A DNA stretch of 64,000 nt, taken from Tretioscincus oriximinensis (taxonomy: Eukaryota > Chordata > Lepidosauria > Squamata > Gymnophthalmidae). Under the pieces are notes generated by a model that saw only the letters and a list, made by a program, of their open reading frames with translations, made no database searches and was not told where the DNA came from. The stretch lies in assembly GCA_022410635.1 (NCBI GenBank), contig JAJVDF010000234.1, positions 1,631,331 to 1,695,330 of the forward strand, read 5' to 3'. Position 1 is the stretch's first letter. Every line of letters begins with the position of its first letter. A program made the position numbers and the translations under genes. Below are positions 1 through 10,420 of this stretch, piece after piece.

Positions 1-536
1 GTACTTTGGTCCGTCCACACTTGGAATACTGTGTTCAGTTCTGGGGGGCCCAATTTAAAAAGGACATTGATAAACTAGAGCAAGTACAAAAGAGAGTTAC
101 AAGGATGGTGAGTGGTCTGGAAACCATGTCCTATGAGGAACGGTTAAAGGATCTAGGGATGTTTAGTCTGCAAAAGAGAAGACTGAGAGGAGACCTGATA
201 GCTGTCTACAAATATTTGAAGGGCTGTCACAGAGCAGAGGGATCAACATTGTTTTCATTAGCACATGGAAGGACTAGAAACAATGGAATGAAACTACAAG
301 GGAGCAGATTCAGATTAGATATCAGAAAAAACTTTCTAACAGTCAGGGTGATAAACCAGTGGAACAGTTTGCCACATGGGGTGGTGAGTTCACCTTCCCT
401 GGAAGTCTTCAAACAGAGACTGGACAGTCATCTGTCTGGGATGGTTTAATGAATCCTGCATCGAGCAGGGGGTTGGACCCGATGACCCCGGAGGTCCCTT
501 CCAACTCTATGATTCTATGATTCTATGATTCTATGA
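1..536 (+). mobile_element. CR1 LINE, 3' end with terminal octamer tail
   Basis: This is the 3' end of a CR1-clade non-LTR retrotransposon, running in from outside the window. An open frame at 6-449 encodes the C-terminal part of the reverse-transcriptase protein, with the CR1 motifs VRPHLEYCVQFW, QKRVTRMV, LGMFSLQKRRLRGDLI and NQWNSLP. It is followed by a short 3'UTR that includes ggttggacccgatgacc and ends in repeated ATTCTATG units (about 507-536), the normal CR1 terminus. The 147-codon frame has no internal stop, so this copy is younger than the other LINE fragments here. Only the C-terminus lies in the window, so whether the element is full length cannot be told. Confidence 0.95.
507..536 (+). 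repeat. ATTCTATG-type tandem tail of CR1
   Basis: Roughly three to four copies of gattctat mark the exact 3' end of the CR1 copy. CR1 elements characteristically end in short repeated octamers instead of poly(A). Confidence 0.9.
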
Positions 537-716
537 AATATTTGGGGAAAAGTTGAGTTTGAGGGACTTTTTCCTGAAATAGCACCATTCCATGATTCCA
601 CCATGGAGTAGGTACACCATAAATATACATGGCAATCCAATATAGTTGGGATAATGCTTGCTTTGAGGTTCTATCTAGATAAAAATACAACTTATTGCAG
701 AAATCTAACAGTAATA

Positions 717-786
717 TTCAATTGATATATATGAGGTAAGAATATGTTCTATTCAATTGATATATATGAAGTAAGATTATGTTCTA
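717..786. repeat. 35-bp tandem duplication
   Basis: Two adjacent 35-bp units (717-751 and 752-786), each beginning ttcaattgatatatatga, differ at only a couple of positions. This is a simple local duplication in otherwise unassigned AT-rich sequence. Confidence 0.85.
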
Positions 787-1787
787 TTCTAAGGAAGAAT
801 GGATTCTATGTTCTAGGCTTGGATGAGATGTAGATAACTGTTTGATGCTTTCTAGATTTATCTGTCTTATCTGTATTTTATCTAAGGCATGACAGTGGCC
901 ACATCCCCATGCAAGTTTATAACCTGGGATATCAGGCTATCCTGGCTGTAAGCCATTGCCTCCCATACCTTATTCTTCTGCAGCAGTGGCAATGCCCTAC
1001 TTACTAGGAGTGCACTGCCATCATGGAAACACCAGAGTGCTGGCATCTCGATGACATGAATCGTGCACACAAGCTCCCTCATTGGTTGCGGGAACGACAT
1101 CTTTGGAGTAAACCAATTTTAATGTACTTTGGTTTGTCAATCATCGATCTATCATCTGTCTGTCTGTTTATCATCATAGTCTAATTGCTGTATATAACAA
1201 TGCTTTGAAATCCTTAGACTTTGTAGTAATCAAGTTTTGAATCATCTGACGACTTGTGGCAAGTTGTGAATATTCCCTGCTTCTCTTTCAGATGTGAGAA
1301 TGGCTTGTGATAGAATGAATGTTAGGCATTTACTGTGTTTGCTAGTAGTCATGGGTTATCATAATTCTATCACACCTTTACTTTTAACTTTTCTAAGCCC
1401 TGATGTACGAACTTAATGTGGTTGTTTGTTTTCTAGATTAAATCCATTTTTCAGGATTGAAGTTGACATGAAAGAGATTTAAGTAGTGGCTGTGGACCAT
1501 CACACCGCAGATGCTGCAATTCTGTGCATATTAGATAATCCTAATCAAGAAACGAAAATCCACCCAAAACATGGAAAGGGTCTTTTCTGTCTGATTCCTG
1601 TAGACCTAAGCATGGTTCCTACTTACAGAAAAACACTTTGTAGCCATAACCTGAAATGGGTCTAGGATAATCAGTTTCCTCCAGGAATACCTGTAGTTGG
1701 AAAGCCACAATACATTACCCCAAAAGGATATATTAGCCACCATGCTATACTCAATTAACTCTCCTGGATCCAGGGAGATATATATAT
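787..1787. other. Unassigned AT-rich sequence
   Basis: I recognise no gene or repeat here, only short chance ORFs. The sequence next to the CR1 (537-716) is also unassigned. Confidence 0.6.
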
Positions 1788-1893
1788 GACTTTTTAACGT
1801 TTATCTATAAACAAATGTGTCACTACATTCCAATAAATATATATTTATTGGAATGTAGTGACACATTTATTTTTAGATAAACGTTAAAAAGTC
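1788..1893. repeat. 106-bp near-perfect palindrome (foldback)
   Basis: Two 53-bp arms (1788-1840 and 1841-1893) are reverse complements at about 51 of 53 positions with no spacer; the centre is caataaatatatatttattg. The outer ends are gactttttaacg and cgttaaaaagtc. Candidate explanations are a minimal foldback or MITE of Tc1/mariner size, or a hairpin formed by local inverted duplication. No protein is encoded. Confidence 0.95.
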
Positions 1894-2355
1894 AAGAAGG
1901 AAAGAAAAGCAAAACTAATTAACAAATTGAAATAGAACAGAAACAGAAATTAAACAATAATTAAGTATGCCCTAAAAGTACAAATGATAGGAAAATTATG
2001 TATATTACAGCAGCGACTTCAACTTGACAGGCAGAAAAGAGAGATTTATTAATGTTTTATGTTTACTTACATGTCTTTACTATGCTCAAAAGATTGGAAA
2101 CATATATATTGTTCAATCATACATTCAATTTCATGAGATTTGCAGAATCAACCTCATTGCAGAATAAACTTCCTAGTTATATTTGTTTTCCTTAAATCTG
2201 TGCTCACACATACCAAAAGAAACAGATCATTAGGTAATGGTGAGACACAAATGTTTGAAATACTGTTATGCATGGAGTGTTCTGGTGAGAAACAAGGGTG
2301 AGAGGTGAAAGAATCTGATATTGACAGCAAATAATCTAATAGCATTTAGAAGAGT
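1894..2355. other. Unassigned AT-rich sequence
   Basis: No recognisable gene or repeat lies between the palindrome and the Ngaro-like element. Confidence 0.6.
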
Positions 2356-2373
2356 GACTATTGTACTTCTTTT

Positions 2374-2620
2374 TTGGTTCAATTGGTTAATAAGCAGTCA
2401 TCTAAATCTGAAAGGGTTATAGTCTTAGTAAGGGAATTTGTACTTACTTGCTTGAGGGCGAACATCAATTTTGTTTCTGCACATGTGCCTGGAACAGACA
2501 ACAAGATCGCAGATGCCTTGTCTCGGCAGCAATGGGACCAGTTCAGGCAGCTAGTGCCAGAAGCAGCAACTCAGCCGGAGCATTCGCATCTCATTTGTGG
2601 AATCTTGGGAAGATCTGAAA
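2374..2620 (+). pseudogene. Ngaro-like copy 1: RNase H C-terminal end
   Basis: The frame reads NKQSSKSERV, then the RNase H C-terminal signature HVPGTDNKIADALSR and QWDQFRQLVPEA. In YR retrotransposons this stretch closes the RT-RNase H domain, and in DIRS/Ngaro it directly precedes the recombinase. The reverse-transcriptase core upstream is missing, so the copy is truncated at about position 2356. Identification of RNase H of this group is strong; activity is impossible without the upstream domain. Confidence 0.85.
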
Positions 2621-3178
2621 GCCCAAGGAGTCTGGAGTTCTGTCACCCCCTCAAAGTAGACAGATTATCGCATGGCTTTTATACAATTTATGCAATTTGT
2701 CTGGGCATATGCTGATCCCTGGTGGGGCCGGTTTGTTGAGCGCACAGTGCTCATGTATTTGGCCCNCCTTCAGGCTGTGAGGCTAGCTCCCAGAACCATC
2801 AGACAGCACATGGCTTGCAATTTTTTGCAAACATTATGGACTGCCTGGAACTGTGTGGGGNCTTTCTGGCCAGAAGATCTGTAGTGGGCTGTCCCAGGTA
2901 TGGCCCCTTACGCAGGGACTCTAGGTGCCTGGTGTCATTCTCCTTATTGAATCAAATGTTCCAGCTGCTGCCTGATCCATGTTCTGATGCATATGAAACT
3001 GCCTTATTCAGGGCAGCAATTACCCTATTATACTTTGGAACCTTTTGCACCGGGGATGTTATATCAGCTGCCAGGACCTCAGGTATGGCCATTGTCTAGG
3101 ATAGGGATGTATTAGTGGAGCCCCTCAAAATAAATGTTTTCCTGCACCGGTCCAGAAGTGACTAGAGGAGGATTGGTG

Positions 3179-3183
3179 CCTGG
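3179..3183. repeat. Target-site duplication, left copy (cctgg)
   Basis: Exact match to 4179-4183 on the other side of the LTR; 5 bp is a typical LTR-retrotransposon duplication length. Confidence 0.85.
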
Positions 3184-4178
3184 TGTCATGAACAGCCTTG
3201 CTGAGTTTGATAAATCGTCCATGAAGAAGCAGAACCTGACATAACTCAGCTTGCTCCTCTGATCTCCCCTTCCCATGAGATCTTAGAAACACAAGACGAT
3301 AACCAGGATGATGATTCAGAAGCTGAGGGGTTAACTTTGCAGAGATCACAGGTGTTTCGGCACAGCAGAGAACAAAAAGCACAGCTGCAAAGCACACGCT
3401 GGCTATGCCAGAAACATATGACACCAACGACATCCGATGTAGGTATTTAAGTGCCTGTTTGCTGATGATTCACTGCTGGGAATCATCTGCTCGGATTACA
3501 GCTTATATATGAAATCTGATGTAATGTCAATGTATATCCGGAAATAGTGCATAAAGATCCATAGTCCAGGTACATATTGTTAGTCTTTCCATAATATATC
3601 TTGACATGATNGTTATAGGCCTGGAATCAACAAGCACCAGAAGCAAGCGCTGGAATGCGTTAAGAACATACATGGACATTACATCAGATCTCATATATAA
3701 TAATAAATCTTGCAATTATAGGACTTTTAATACAATGGATGCGAGTGTTATATCGGACTTTTGATACAACAAATGCAAGAGTTATATTGTTTATTTATAT
3801 GTATATGTTTCACGCGTATGGATTAAATTAGTATATCACTATAATTATATGCATAGCCATATATCCGACCTTTAGGGGATACAGTGGAGATTCTTTTATT
3901 CTTTCATTGCTTTGTATCTGTGTCTCCTTTTCTTTACCTTTGCCCAGATTACAGATTAGCCTGGTGCTATGTTCTCAGACCATCTAGACCTGTTGTTTAT
4001 CTCCGTCCCTTGGATTGTTTATTTGGAAAACATCTGCAAATCTTGTGTTTGGGTATTTACATTCTGATCTACATAAGCCCTTTTTTGAGGTGTGAAAATG
4101 ACAGAATTTTCCCTTTCACCCCACATATGTCAGTTGTTAGCAGAGCAGGCAGCTTGTGTGTGCCTGCAGAACATGACA
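3184..4178 (+). mobile_element. Solo LTR (995 bp) inserted in the recombinase gene
   Basis: The segment begins tgtcatgaac and ends aacatgaca, a TG...CA terminus with a 7-bp terminal inverted repeat. It is flanked by an identical 5-bp duplication, cctgg, at 3179-3183 and 4179-4183. Removing the segment plus one duplication restores the recombinase reading GAWVQLGL. No gag or pol coding sequence lies inside, so it is read as a solo LTR left by recombination between two LTRs. A partial internal tandem repeat of about 37 bp (3715-3795, gacttttnatacaa-type units) is present. Strand is arbitrary because U3/R/U5 are not certain. Family (Gypsy or ERV-like) cannot be assigned. Confidence 0.85.
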
Positions 4179-4183
4179 CCTGG
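4179..4183. repeat. Target-site duplication, right copy (cctgg)
   Basis: Exact match to 3179-3183; recombinase coding sequence resumes here. Confidence 0.85.
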
Positions 4184-4518
4184 GTGCAATTGGGCCTGGC
4201 GAAGGGCCCTGGCCCCTGTTTAGGGAGAGACGTAAGGTATTTCAGGGCTCTCAGGCCGGCAGCATCTGGATCATTTCTCATACACAAGGATGGTTCCTTT
4301 TTATCGTGCTATCAGGCGGTCTACATCTTTAGGTTAGCACTGACATGTCTGAGGAGGGTTCCAAGGGAGTTTGGCCTTCACTCTTTTTGAATTGGGGCAG
4401 CCACTACAGCTGCTGAATTGAACATATCCTCCCAAGATAGTCAGACAATAGTGAGGTGGCATTCCACAGCCTTCAGGATGCTGCATTGTTGGCTCATGTT
4501 TCTTTGCTGGTTTGCTTC

Positions 4519-4520
4519 AG
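4519..4520 (+). promoter_or_regulatory. Putative splice acceptor before the hydrolase exon
   Basis: The pyrimidine-rich stretch tttctttgctggtttgcttc is followed by AG and then gtgcttctc, immediately before the SGNH coding segment. The minus-strand copy has the same arrangement (ttctgtttctttc, AG, gtgctcctt at 38571-38573). Conservation across two diverged copies suggests a real intron boundary between recombinase and hydrolase. The donor is not identified. Confidence 0.5.
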
Positions 4521-5040
4521 GTGCTTCTCAGCGGGTGTGGATTGTGGGATATAGCATTGTTTACTGGGCTGGTCGTTATGCTGCCACTTTGCATTGGTCC
4601 CAGAATTTGCAGTTGCCTCAAGGAGAGATGATGTGGCATGAGTTACACTCTACCCTGGAGGCCAACCTGTTCTGCCTGGGNGCCCCTAATGCCATCGTTC
4701 TGCAGCTGAGTGAGAATGACCTGCCAGCTAAGAAGAGTGTGCAGCTGCTCAATGAAATTTTGGGAGACCTGGAAAGTCTGGTGGCCCTGATGCCACAAAC
4801 AAAGCTGTTTTGGTCTCAGTTGCTGATCCGGCTCCAAATGCGGGGAGAAGTGTTTAATCACAGATTGAACTATGCGAGAAAGCGGATAAACATCAAGATT
4901 ACAAAAAAGGTGATGGACTACGGAAGTGTTGCAGTGTAGCAGAAGGAAATTTGCTCTATGGAAGGCAACTGTTTTNGAGGTGATGGGATGAATGCATGGC
5001 TAGGGCAAGTGAGGGGAGCACTTGTCAAGTGTTTAGAAAA
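4521..5040 (+). pseudogene. Ngaro-like copy 1: SGNH hydrolase-like domain
   Basis: SGNH hydrolases are lipase/esterase-fold enzymes; in vertebrate Ngaro elements this domain follows the recombinase and its role is not established. Block I is VWIVGYSIVYWAGRY with the nucleophile serine in GYS (about 4547-4555). Block III is read as QLSENDLP, where the family usually has GGND, so the glycine oxyanion-hole residue is changed but Asn is kept. After a stop at 4937, DGMNAWLGQV (about 4980) occupies the position of the block V DGVH, with the catalytic His replaced by Asn. The open stretch 4418-4939 is otherwise intact. I infer a degraded hydrolase and am fairly sure of the family. Confidence 0.75.
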
Positions 5041-5545
5041 GGAGGCATTGGTGGGAAAGGCCTAGTCCTTTCACGTGGTGGGTGGTGCATCTTGGATTGG
5101 CCAAAAAAGGGATAGTCACTAGNCATGGGTGCAGATATCCCCTGACTAATCCCATAGGATATAGCATTGAGGGGACCCCTTATGGATTTTAGGGTGGCCA
5201 AGCTTGAACTTGGGGAGGAGTTCGAAGCTGAAGGCAACCTTAAGTCAGGGAAGGGGGACTCGTGACAGAGCCAGTGCTCAGAGTGTCCTCACAAAAACTT
5301 GATCCTCTGGTGGCTCAGGCTCGCAAGGTGTGAGCTGGGTGGGGCTTGCAAGGGTGTGAGCCAGATAACACTGTCCCAGCACAGGCTGGGCAGTTGGATT
5401 GGGATGGCTGGCTCACCAGGAAGGAGAGCAGCCATGGTGCTGTTAGTCCCATCTGGGTCAGCCTCCAGAGACTGAGTGGGACCATCATTCCAAGATGCTG
5501 TGCCTGCCGCATTCCTATACCTAGCCATGGCCTTTTCCTCCACTG
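5040..5545 (+). mobile_element. Ngaro-like copy 1: 3' non-coding region
   Basis: Non-coding tail matching the other two copies. Shared landmarks in order are gcatcttggattggcc, gcagatatcccctga, cttgatcctctggtgg, gggtggggcttgc and tagccatggcc. The alignment defines the family and puts the 3' end near 5545. Confidence 0.75.
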
Positions 5546-5724
5546 GTTCTGTTAATTGTTAAGCATTTCCTTAAGTANCTTTAAAGCACTGTGCTCACTT
5601 TGTTTAGATTACAGTTAGAGTAATGTTCTAGTTGTGTAATAAATTATGTCTTTTATAATGATGTCTCTGTTTCTAGCTCCCGTGGTGACCATCACTGGAA
5701 AAATAAAATTATGACGCATTATAT

Positions 5725-6300
5725 AAAATTGTAAGTTACAAAAAAGAAGAGATAATAACTGAAATAAAAAATAGGTGGAGTGCAGATATATAGAACTTCC
5801 ATAGATAAAAAAACCTAATCAACAGAATTAAAACTGAAAATATGAATAACTTTAAAGAAGCCAGAAGAATGATTATTTGGCATGGCTGCCAAATAAGAGC
5901 TGATTATAATAATATTTTGTGGCTTTGTCAAGAAGCTCAAAAATATTGGCAGAAAATTCAAAAAGAAGTCAATAGAATTTATGGAAGGAATTTAATATTA
6001 ACAGACAAAATGTCTGCATTTATAGGGGATTTAGAAAATGTAGAAAATAGCCAAACCAAAAGTATAATACAGAATTTAATAACATGTGCTCAGATAGTAT
6101 TATTAAAGGGCTGGAAAGATATCTCAAAGTGCACGATTCTAGAATAGCAAGATTACATAATAGAAAAAATGACAGTGGANGTAAGTACTAGAATTAATAA
6201 TTATGACAATGTACAGAGGTTGATCCAGATTATACAGAATTGGGAACCAGTGAAGTATTACCTAATGATATATATACCTGACCAAACTAGAAGACTAAAA
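5725..6300 (+). mobile_element. L1-clade LINE, ORF2 C-terminal fragment
   Basis: The frame at 5842-6147 contains ILWLCQEAQKYWQKIQKEVN, NRIYGRNLILT and IVLLKGWKDIS, the pattern of the L1 ORF2 C-terminus (the Trp-Cys-x-x-x-Gln-x-x-Trp segment after the RT and the later WK motif). A frame downstream (about 6180-6300) reads RLIQIIQNWEPVKYYL, which fits the last L1 residues. One frameshift/stop separates them. No poly(A) tail is clear at the 3' side. Family assignment rests on motif resemblance only. Confidence 0.7.
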
Positions 6301-8483
6301 ATAAGGATTATTATTGCCTGAAACGCTGTCCTTTTATACTGTGTGCTTAGGTTCTTCAGCCAATGAGTAGTGAGTCTGGGCCCTTTCTAGAAATCTCCCT
6401 AACTTTGCCAATCAAATTTCCCCATTTCAAACCTTCAAATACTGGGGGACCCTTTAACAAGTTAAATGTCCTAACAGGCCATAGCCNTAACACTTTATTC
6501 CCTCATGGCAGGGATGTGAGCCCTAACTAACACTGCTTGCTTAGTTGTCCCTCACTCTCATAGTAGGATAGAAAGCAACATTAAATATAATAGTATTGTT
6601 TTGTTCTTTGTAGGTTGTTAACCAACAAAAATATCAAGAACTGGGAACAAAGGAAGTTCAAGCATTGGGCAAGAGCAGAAGAAGAATGACTGTTGTTTTA
6701 ATGATGTCTCATGCAACAAAAATGATAGCAAAAGCTGGCTTTGCAAAATTGACACAGTTACAACAGAATGCACTCTGTGCTATTGTTGGTCTTCAATGAA
6801 GTGTGAGGGAAAATGAGCATTGAATTTCTAGGCACAGACACAAAGCGCAGGAAGTCAGCGACAAAACAGAGAAGAAACGGTTGATGCAAGTCACGTATTT
6901 TCTTTTAAAAGAAGGAACTCATCCAAGAAAATTTGGTGCCTGCAGTTACAGTGGGACACATTATCTTTGCATTCTGTGCTGTTTCAGTCATACAAGTCAA
7001 AATGGCACAAACAAAGCTCTTCCAAGATTTCTACCCAATACTGACACTGCTCAAAAATGTCCTAAAAAAGAAAAAGAAAGCAAAATTGTAAAAGAGTACA
7101 AAATTCAAGCAATAGCCTGTGAGCAGAAACTAAAACAGAATAGACCTCTTATTTCCTGGGGCCTTTTAAGAATTATTATGGGTCATTTTGTAATGGGATT
7201 CTGGGAATGTATGGAATTCTTCCATTCAGCATATTCACATTTGTACCTCTTTCCCATTATTGATTATATCAAAAATAAAAGGAGTGGGAGGGATGAGACT
7301 GGCAATACCTTCCAATGAGAAACCAACAATTTCAGTCACATAATATCCAGTCAAAGAGGAAAGTGAGAGAGGAAGAACTGAAAAAGGAATGTATGAAATA
7401 GTTCCCTGCTGAGAAGACTGAATGGTACAGATAAGAAAACACAGGTTGAGTTTACAATAAAATGGATATGTCTGAACAAACCAAAATTAATCTCAGTCCA
7501 CATTGTGTTCTAAGATGGGCTACTCTGTTATTGTGTGACCATGGTTCTGGTGACTTCATTGCTCTGAGCTTATCTTTTTCTTCCCTTACCTGCTTAAATC
7601 TGCCCAGGTTCATTGCTTCTGTAACACTATACACCAATCTCACCATATGCTGTCTGTTCACTTTCTGTCTTTAATTTTTTTCAGGAATAGGGTTTTTCTA
7701 GTGACGCCTTACAAACTATTTGAGCTTCAGCTTCAGTACGTGACAGTCAANAGTCAGGATTAATTTCCTTTGTTTTGGCTAATTTGTTCTCCAGGAAACT
7801 CTCAAATTCCTCCTTCATTAACACAATTCAAAAGTAATGATTCTTTGGTGCCCAGACTTCATTATGACCTCACTTTTTCAGCCACATATTACTGATAGAT
7901 ACATCATATTACAATTATAAGAGCCTTTGTCAACATAGTGCTGTACCTGCTTCTAAATATATTATTCAGGTTTGCTATAGTTTTCCTCTTGAGGTGCAGG
8001 TATCCTGCCGATACCATCTGCAATATTTTTTTTACTTAGGGAAGTAAATTTCTTAAATATTTTAATTTTCCTTTCCTTTTTGCTAAAGGGCATCCATTTT
8101 ACCACATGCTTTGGTGCTGAGTTTCTAAAATTGGAGGTGTGTTTTCTGCTGGTAAGACACCACTTCTCCAACCAATTACTACCTAAAGCATAATCCATAA
8201 TGACCTACAGATATACCAATAATCCAGAAAATATTGAGACTGANTATACAGTACATAAGCATTGGTCACACATTTACTTTTAAACCTTCCTTAGTACTAA
8301 AGAATAAGCTTAATCTCACGCACACAAGTTTAGTCCAAGAATAAAATAGTAATAAAAAACAGAATAAGTTCATTCTACAGGACTAAAGAAGGTTTAAATG
8401 TATGATCATGACTTTAAGTACAAAATTCCAGGGAATTCAGATATTAAACAAGATGGTCCTGAGTTTGCCAGAGTGTGCTGTAA
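6301..8483. other. Unassigned sequence, no recognised gene
   Basis: An open stretch of 145 codons lies at 6881-7318 (+), but it matches nothing I know, is AT-rich and shows no domain pattern, so I do not call it a gene. The remainder is unassigned and may hold old, unrecognisable repeats. Confidence 0.5.
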
Positions 8484-8712
8484 GACTCTCATAAGAACAC
8501 AAGAAGAGCCATACTGGATCGGGCNACAGCCCATCCAATCTAACATTCTGTCCCACACAGAGGCCCACTAGATGCACCTGGTCAGTCTGATCAGAGGAAA
8601 GCAAAATATTCACCTGTTCATGACTCCTTGCAAATGGCATTTCAGGAGCANTACTTGTTGCCCCATCCTGGAGGCAGCATCCAGACATCCATACTAGGTG
8701 CCTNGTACCTCT
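8484..8712 (-). mobile_element. CR1-clade LINE, 3'UTR fragment
   Basis: Read on the minus strand this is the 3' end of the same CR1-type family as 33135-34845: plus-strand landmarks are gaacacaagaagagcc, atactggatcgggc, cacagaggcccac, tgttcatgactcc and catccagacatcc. It is 5' truncated with no coding part. Confidence 0.85.
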
Positions 8713-10420
8713 CTTGTGGATGCAGCTAGTCTCTGCCAAGAGATATTGTACATTCAAAATACCAATATATGTGCTAATTCTGCAAAAGTATTCTCCAGTC
8801 TGTTTTAAAAAGTAGCTTGTTTATCTTTCTATTCGTACCTGACCAGCTTTGATAACCAGCCCCAGAGTATATCTAAAATGGAGACAAACTGGCACATGAC
8901 TTTTCCAGGCCACGTGCAAGCACTGCAACCTTCTCTTCCTCTCTGAAAAAGAAAGAGGTCACAGACAAAAAGCAGCTTGGGAGATTCCTGACCACTTGAT
9001 CTGATTGGACATATCCTCCTCCAATCACTGTCTTAGCTGCCGATCTGATGTAATATTCCCTCCACGACCCCTCTGGCTGGGGTTATATTCTCTGTAAAAA
9101 ACTTTATTTGGGTGGGTTTTTAGGGGGCCTGAAGAAGAGTAACAAAATCTCTCAGTACCATGCAGAGATAGTCTCTTGTTGTTATCATTTTGGAAATTCA
9201 GCATTTACTATCAGCCTTTGTTGTTTGACTTACAAATTTCTGGTACCAACAGCCGTGTGGTGTTTTTTCGGTTAGTATTTTGCTCCTGCCGGCACCACTC
9301 CCTTCTTCGCTTACTATGGGGTTTAAAACCAGCTCAGAATAAAGCCACACCTCTTTTGTTCCTGCTATATCTGAGTCCACATTCCCTTCCTTGTTTTTCT
9401 AGCCTATTTCAGTCAACCATTAACCATATAGTTGATCTCCAGGGTCTAGCTGGTGACTTCCTGGGTAAATCTATTGTAACTCAAAGCCAGTATGAGCTAC
9501 TTGGCCACATTTAGGACCAACACAGCAGCAATTCTGCTAACTCATTAGTCTGCTGCCCCAGGTTTCTTCTTGGAGAAGGTCCCAGAAGGTCCCGTGAGCT
9601 GGACTTGGGACAAAACAAATGTATACCGTTTTTCTCTCTGGGTATGCTGCCTATTATATTTTTTAGCCACAACATCCCTCATTTCCATGGAGCCGTTGCA
9701 GACATAATCCTGAAGATTACAATATCCAATGACTAGCAAGTGCTTTATGTTCATTTTACNGTATTCCTTTATTACAGAAAACTGTAGTACTTTCTGCCAC
9801 CTCCTTTTGTTATTCCACATACTTACTTGCTATATTTGGCATATACAGAAAGATCTGCTACTGAATTTCACTACTTCCATTATTATATCCATGGACAGGT
9901 GAGAAAATGTATATATTGGCAAAAATAANAAGAGCTGAGGTTATTCTTTTCTCATTTTGCATCCATGTAGCTGCTTCAAGGGAGAGGATTTCAGACATAA
10001 GGCATTTGCTTTCATATTTGTAATCCTGATGCATTAGCTAGTAAAATTACTCAACTTCAACAAACACATTTATCTCTTTTATAACGTGGTATTCACAAAA
10101 AATGTAAAAAATTAAATAGAAAAGAAAACTAACAAAAAATGAAAAGCCAGTTTAGAATAGTAATATATCCATTGATTCAAATTATAGTGACACAAAGCAC
10201 AATAGTCAAGAGTTGTGAAATAAGTACTGCACAGTCTAGAGCTCTATGGACTATCAATTTATGAAAACAAATATTATGAGTCTTGGAAAGGAATCACACT
10301 TTGTTTAAGGAGATTTCAAGCAATCAAACTAGACCAATATTATCCTAGACCACTTACAGCACCTGATAGGCAGAATCTGATAGTGATATTGATTGCAGTA
10401 TTGGAACTGATAGGCAGAAG
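8713..10420. other. Unassigned; possible LTR remnant at 8830-9175
   Basis: Within 8830-9175 is a moderately GC-rich stretch with CCAAT-like motifs (ctgattgg, ccaatcac), an AT-rich ttatattctctg segment and taaaaaactttattt, which superficially resembles an LTR promoter and poly(A) region. I found no defined ends or target duplication. A 112-codon open stretch at 9176-9514 resembles no known protein. Confidence 0.3.

Larger units (their letters stand above)
2665..4500 (+). pseudogene. Ngaro-like copy 1: tyrosine recombinase, split by an LTR
   Basis: The recombinase would integrate the circular DNA intermediate of the element. Its N-terminal half is read in two frames: FMQFVWAYAD, VLMYLA and LAPRTIRQHMA (2672-2884), then SFSLLNQMFQLLPDPCSDAY and ALFRAAITLLYFG (2930-3050). 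Coding continues as FLHRSRSD with a stop near 3162, is broken by the LTR at 3184-4178, and resumes as WVQLGLAKGPGPCLGRDVRY, SGSFLIHKDGSFLS and REFGLHSF. The conserved HSFRIGAAT box reads HSF-stop-IGAAT at about 4380-4405: the catalytic arginine codon has become TGA, as CpG decay of CGA would give. Without the insertion the frame runs continuously through GAWVQLGL. Confidence 0.85.
2356..5545 (+). mobile_element. Ngaro/DIRS-like tyrosine-recombinase retrotransposon, copy 1 (degenerate, interrupted)
   Basis: A 5'-truncated retroelement with the domain order end of RNase H (2374-2600), tyrosine recombinase (about 2665-3178 continuing at 4184-4500), SGNH hydrolase-like domain (4521-5040) and a non-coding 3' region (5040-5545). 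RH followed by YR places it among YR retrotransposons. A downstream SGNH hydrolase is known from vertebrate Ngaro elements, so Ngaro is preferred over DIRS. A 995-bp LTR (3184-4178) splits the YR gene. The 3' region aligns with the minus-strand copy at 37595-38960 (shared gatgctg, tagccatggcc and ggccaaaa stretches) and with 46715-47340. Stops and frameshifts make it non-functional. Confidence 0.85.

Noticed and set aside
6881..7318. 145-codon ORF as a gene
   Set aside because: AT-rich, no motif, no context; too weak to call.
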